Shown in pieces: positions 42,281 to 64,000 of a DNA stretch of 64,000 nucleotides. Source of the stretch: Amoebidium appalachense (Eukaryota; Ichthyosporea); the NCBI GenBank assembly GCA_963693365.1, contig CAVNZM010000005.1, positions 4,278,001 to 4,342,000 of the forward strand, written 5' to 3'. Under the pieces are notes generated by a model that made no database searches, had not been told where the DNA came from, and saw nothing but the letters and a program-made list of their open reading frames with translations. Position 1 is the first letter of the stretch; every line of letters starts with the position of its first letter. The position numbers were made by a program, and so were the translations under genes.

Positions 42281-43690
42281 CATACCTGACAGCAGGTGAG
42301 GGCTGCTTTTAATCACCCCGTCCAACATGTTATATTCGTCCAGAAAATCCGTGCTGGGGGGGGCAGGTGACACAGGTGTGTGGGGCCTAGGGCTAGGGGG
42401 GCTTTGTGTCTGACTGTGGTGATCGTCCAGACTGTGCGTGCTGTTGAAGGTCAGTGGCCGTATGCCCTCCCTAATCACGTGGTCTGTGCTGGGTGTTACG
42501 TGTTCACCCTGATAGCTGGCCCGCTTGTGGCGTTCCAAATCCTCCGTGCTTGCCTCCTGCACGTCACTGAGCCGCCCCAAACTGTAGTCTAGGTGCTGGG
42601 GGAGGAGAGAATGTGAGGACCACTAACACAGGCAAAGTGGACCCAACCTAAGGCTTACCGCCGCGAGGTGGGGAAATGGGGAAAGGGGGGAAGTGGAGGC
42701 GGAGAGGATGGGGTGGGTTGGATTTTTTTTGGGGGGGAGGGGGAGGGGGAGGGGGGGGGGCGCGGGCAGGAGAGGGGGGCAAGAACGTACTGTCACAGGC
42801 CCAACATCAAGATTCTCCTGCCGGTGGGGGGGGTTAGACACACGCGTGCAAACACACGTACAAACACACGTGCAAGCAGTACCTGGGGCTGGGCCCTCAA
42901 GTGGGCATAGGGGTCGTAGGGCACATACAGCTGCTGCTGCTGCTGCTCGAGCAGGTGGCCTTGGGGGTACAGCCCCCCAGAATCAGTGCCGGTCAGCGAC
43001 TTGTGCCTTTTTGGCTTCTTGCCTGTCCCTACATAGAGAATTAGTGTCCCCCATGCACAAGAGAAGACACGTGCTCATGGACACATGACCACACACAAGG
43101 ATTTATTTCAAGGCTACCTATAAATATAGTTAACGAGATGTACCACGTAAGGGGACGACACAGGTGTGTGCTACCCGCAGGAAAGAAGACACGTGCTCAT
43201 GGACACATGACCACACACAAGGATTTATTGCGGGGTCTACCTATAAATATAGTTAACGAGACGTACCACGTAAAGGGACGACACAGGTGTGTGCTACCCG
43301 CAGGAAAAAAGAAACACGTGTGTATACCCACGGCACGGTCATGAGGACATGCACAGACACGTGCACAAACAAGCGGACACACATACTAAGACACCCACAC
43401 ACACACACTCACCCCGCGACTTCACATCCACGCACGCCGGTGTATACAGAAATAAGTACACACGAGCATGATTCCACAAACGCACTCGCACCCTCTGGAA
43501 CATAAGCTAATAACAACCAAGTTATTCTAGTGAGCATCTCGAACGTAGACACGTAGTTAGAATAGTACGTACAAAGACCGTAGCAAACAACTGTTCGCAC
43601 GTAGTGCGGATGCACCCACCCACCACATAGGGCTGCACATAAACACACGCACATGCACCCACGCAAGCACGAGTAAGCACACCTACACAC

Positions 43691-43774
<84 letters not shown>

Positions 43775-43885
43775 GCACACACACACACACTTGTCCACCA
43801 CACGGACAAGAACATGTGACTTACGCTCTTCGACGGTGTCCAAGGCATCGTCTATTCGGTCTAATACGTTTGCCAGCCACTTCAT
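32561..43885 (-). CDS. Long coiled-coil (golgin-like) protein, 18 exons, tandem-duplicated exons
   Basis: Minus-strand exons in phase: 43885-43825, 43028-42883, 42817-42791, 42595-42286, 41213-41167, 40143-39616, 39303-39260, 39100-39025, 38593-38485, 37882-37626, 37209-37090, 36599-36480, 35991-35818, 35349-35230, 34705-34085, 33262-33170, 32905-32839 and 32616-32561; about 990 residues. It starts [20 protein letters not shown], a short amphipathic helix like golgin N-termini. About 350 residues of polar, Pro/Ser-rich, disordered sequence follow, then continuous heptad-rich coiled coil. Four consecutive exons encode the same 40-residue unit ([20 protein letters not shown], then [18 protein letters not shown]). 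No C-terminal TM or GRIP was found; the last exon(s) below 32561 are unresolved. A tethering or scaffold role is inferred from form only. Confidence 0.65.
33590..34015 (+). repeat. Intronic minisatellite (~32-36 bp, about 13 copies)
   Basis: CCCACCTTTGTATATGTGCC-TGTGTATGCCC alternates with CCCACCTTGTATCATATGTG-CCTGTGTATGCCC. It lies in the coiled-coil gene intron between 34085 and 33262, and both strands are open. Confidence 0.85.
38400..38475. repeat. Long C homopolymers in an intron
   Basis: Runs of C broken by single T or A (also 38226-38275 and 38340-38400). On the coding (minus) strand these are G-runs just inside the donor of exon 9. Length is probably unreliable in the assembly. Confidence 0.7.
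38830..39005 (+). repeat. Intronic ~31-bp minisatellite
   Basis: Six to seven units of CCCCTATACCTGCCCATGCC-TGTGTATG within the coiled-coil gene intron. Confidence 0.8.
40790..41100 (+). repeat. (GA)n tract, (CT)n on the coding strand
   Basis: About 300 bp of GAGAGA with short G-runs, in the coiled-coil gene intron between exons 5 and 6. It is preceded by (CA)n at 40640-40710 and a C-run at 40550-40576. Confidence 0.9.
43065..43315 (+). repeat. Direct duplication (~125 bp) in the coiled-coil gene first intron
   Basis: AAGACACGTGCTCATGGACA-CATGACCACACACAAGGATT, then CTACCTATAAATATAGTTAA and CACAGGTGTGTGCTACCCGC, occur twice in tandem, at about 43070 and 43190. Confidence 0.75.
43680..43790 (+). 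repeat. (CA)n tract near the first donor of the coiled-coil gene
   Basis: About 100 bp of CA repeats, that is (GT)n on the coding strand, some 35 bp inside the exon 1 donor. Confidence 0.9.
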
Positions 43886-44717
43886 CTTGCACCCACGCCT
43901 GTGCGTGTGCTCAGGCCTGACACGTGGTGGCCGTTACGCCTCGGGCATTTATGAAAGTAAGACAGAGAATGAACGATGGGTGGTGTCCGATGTTGGTCGT
44001 TCGCAGGAAATGCCCCGGTGGGCCCACACTCGAAGTATGTGCGAATCACTGACTATTTGCCTGACAGTATCGGGCACGCTTTCAGCTGAGCTGTTACGCG
44101 TGATGGTGTATCAAAAGAGTAGCGTGTCACCTGCAGGAGAACCTGACAGAGCTTATTCGGTGGGTGTGTGCATTAAAGGCAGTGCTTGAACTTGCAATTC
44201 GTGTGTCTCGCGGTGCACCAAATGATGTGATTGGGCTTGAACTATATCTTTAAGAGTTATAGAGGGTCAACATGTGCAAGCTCGCAGCTTTTCTGTCTCT
44301 GAGCTACTCTCTATTTCTGTTACTTTATCCATGCAAACCTTTATGAAAACTTGTCACAAGGTTTCACTTCCCCACACCTGTTATGTCACTATGTGAACCG
44401 TTGCAGGCTGCGAACGAAGAGGTATGTGGTCTTGCAGAGTGTTGCGCGTTGTCATTGGCTGAGCCGTAGCCAATCAACGTTACGTCCATAAACTTTATCG
44501 CGTTGGAATGTGCCTAAGATCCTGGGCGGGCCATGGGCCGTGCCGAGTGACCGAGTCCGAGTTGCCCAGAGGCTCCTGGGCCGGGTCGAGCCATTGTTCG
44601 CACACACCCGTACCAAGTTGCTGTCCGCACAGGCCTTCAAGTTTAGCAAAACAAAACTGTGGCTTTTCGTTGCGCACATATACAGGAAATTAGGCAACAT
44701 GAGGGATAGGTGGTGGC
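43886..44717. promoter_or_regulatory. Divergent intergenic region with paired CCAAT boxes
   Basis: The coiled-coil gene (-) and the CCDC47 homologue (+) diverge from this ~830 bp. ATTGGCTGAGCCGTAGCCAAT (44454-44474) is an inverted pair of CCAAT boxes, a plausible shared NF-Y-type element. Confidence 0.5.
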
Positions 44718-52117
<7,400 letters not shown>

Positions 52118-52979
52118 TGGTGTTGGTGGGGGCAAGGATTGCTGGGTGGGAGAGAGAGGAGGGAAGGCGTGGTGGAAGGTTGGTGAATTCCTTTAGGGGG
52201 TCGAGGGTGGAGGGTTGTGGCAAGGCCATCCAAGACTCGGTGTAGTGTTGTTCTCAAGCTTGATTTAGTGACCACTTTCATGTTTGTAAAAGTTTGTCTT
52301 TGAATTACATGCAGTCTTTGTTAGTAAGCTGCGCAATTAAATAGGCCCACAGTGGTCACTCAATATCCCTCAGTATCCTGAAGTACACGTACAGTGTACC
52401 CTCAGCTGACCAGGTGGCCCCGTGGCACACGTACACCCGGCCAGAACCACATGTATGGGCCCGGAACTGGCCCACTGATATGATATTTGATCTGCGGCCT
52501 GGCTGGTGCCAGGCATGCTCGCCGGCACAAGCTCCGACAGTGCTCGGCAGTGCTGGGAAAATGCATCAGCTGAACTTTTGGAACCGCATAATACTCCTCA
52601 CCGTACACGTGTCACCTTTGCTTGGAAGAAAGACGTCTCCGGATCCCGTACGTACGTGGCAGCACCACGTCCGCCTACGTGCACCTGACCATGTGGCGCC
52701 GGCCAGGCCGGCGCCCAGACTGGCCAGCTCCAGTGGTTTGTTTACATTCCAACGGGTGCTCATGCAGCCAATCAAGTTTGTGCTGCCATGCGCATTACGT
52801 CATCGCTCTGAAACGGTGGCCCCCCCCGCGCCGGGCCGGGGCCCACGGCAACCCCGGGCCGCCGCCCGAAGCTTTTAATTTTCAAAGTTTTTTTCGGAGC
52901 CTCACTTCCCAAGCCTACGCCCACACTCACTTGCATGGTCGCTGACAAGTATAGTCCCGGCTCTAAGTGATTAGCTTAG
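52118..52979. other. CCDC47-PREP spacer
   Basis: No gene seen. Contains the perfect-arm palindrome GGCGCCGGCCAGGCCGGCGC(C) at 52695-52715, a GTACGTACGTGG stretch and CAGCCAATCAAG (about 52765), all within about 350 bp upstream of PREP. Confidence 0.55.
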
Positions 52980-52986
52980 TATATAA
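52980..52986 (+). promoter_or_regulatory. TATA box of PREP gene
   Basis: TTAGTATATAAGTAACAGCA, 62 bp before ATG 53042. Confidence 0.5.
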
Positions 52987-53041
52987 GTAACAGCACATAT
53001 CACACATACACACCTTGCCAATAGACATCCACCCCACCGCT

Positions 53042-63896
<10,855 letters not shown>

Positions 63897-63923
63897 GTAA
63901 GTGACCCCCCCCCCCACCCCCCC

Positions 63924-63973
<50 letters not shown>

Positions 63974-64000
63974 CACCCGCCCAAATGAGCATACACCACC

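Overview
This is eukaryotic nuclear DNA from an intron-rich organism, probably a protist or alga. Spliced genes with canonical GT..AG introns can be followed codon by codon, and they encode conserved eukaryotic proteins: prolyl oligopeptidase, a CCDC47-type ER protein, a membrane-anchored short-chain dehydrogenase, a JmjC oxygenase and a long coiled-coil protein. I cannot name the species. Introns and spacers are saturated with long G/C homopolymers, (GT)n/(CA)n, (GA)n/(CT)n and many minisatellites. Most of the apparently long open frames here are translations of these repeats.

Positions 1-25 kb are patchy. At about 0.3-2.4 kb and 22.4-23.2 kb lie three genes for low-complexity, basic-tailed proteins. 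They share a 3' flank module and a dispersed satellite. Between about 2.8 and 16.7 kb is a compact, intron-poor cluster of small ORFs, several with TATA boxes 45-60 bp before the ATG. It includes two T5orf172/GIY-YIG-type proteins, the C-terminal part of a D5/SF3-type helicase beside an assembly gap, a six-finger C2H2 protein, a duplicated MYND-finger protein, and small membrane or Cys-rich proteins. This looks like an endogenised DNA-virus or virus-like-element segment (inference). It also holds a ~1 kb AT-rich foldback palindrome abutting the gap (6667-7166). A JmjC gene with repeat-swollen introns occupies 17.2-21.0 kb on the minus strand.

Positions 26-64 kb are ordinary host sequence: a single-exon Trp-rich membrane protein (26.4-27.6 kb, +), a six-exon SDR (29.2-31.7 kb, +), an 18-exon coiled-coil gene with four tandem exon copies (32.6-43.9 kb, -), a CCDC47 homologue (44.7-52.1 kb, +) divergently oriented from it, and a prolyl oligopeptidase of at least 21 exons (53.0 kb to the window end, +). 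Only the last PREP exon(s) lie outside.

Two genome-wide patterns stand out. (GT)n tracts begin at splice donors and (CA)n tracts end at acceptors. A ~110-130 bp C-tailed repeat is scattered in the introns of CCDC47 and PREP.
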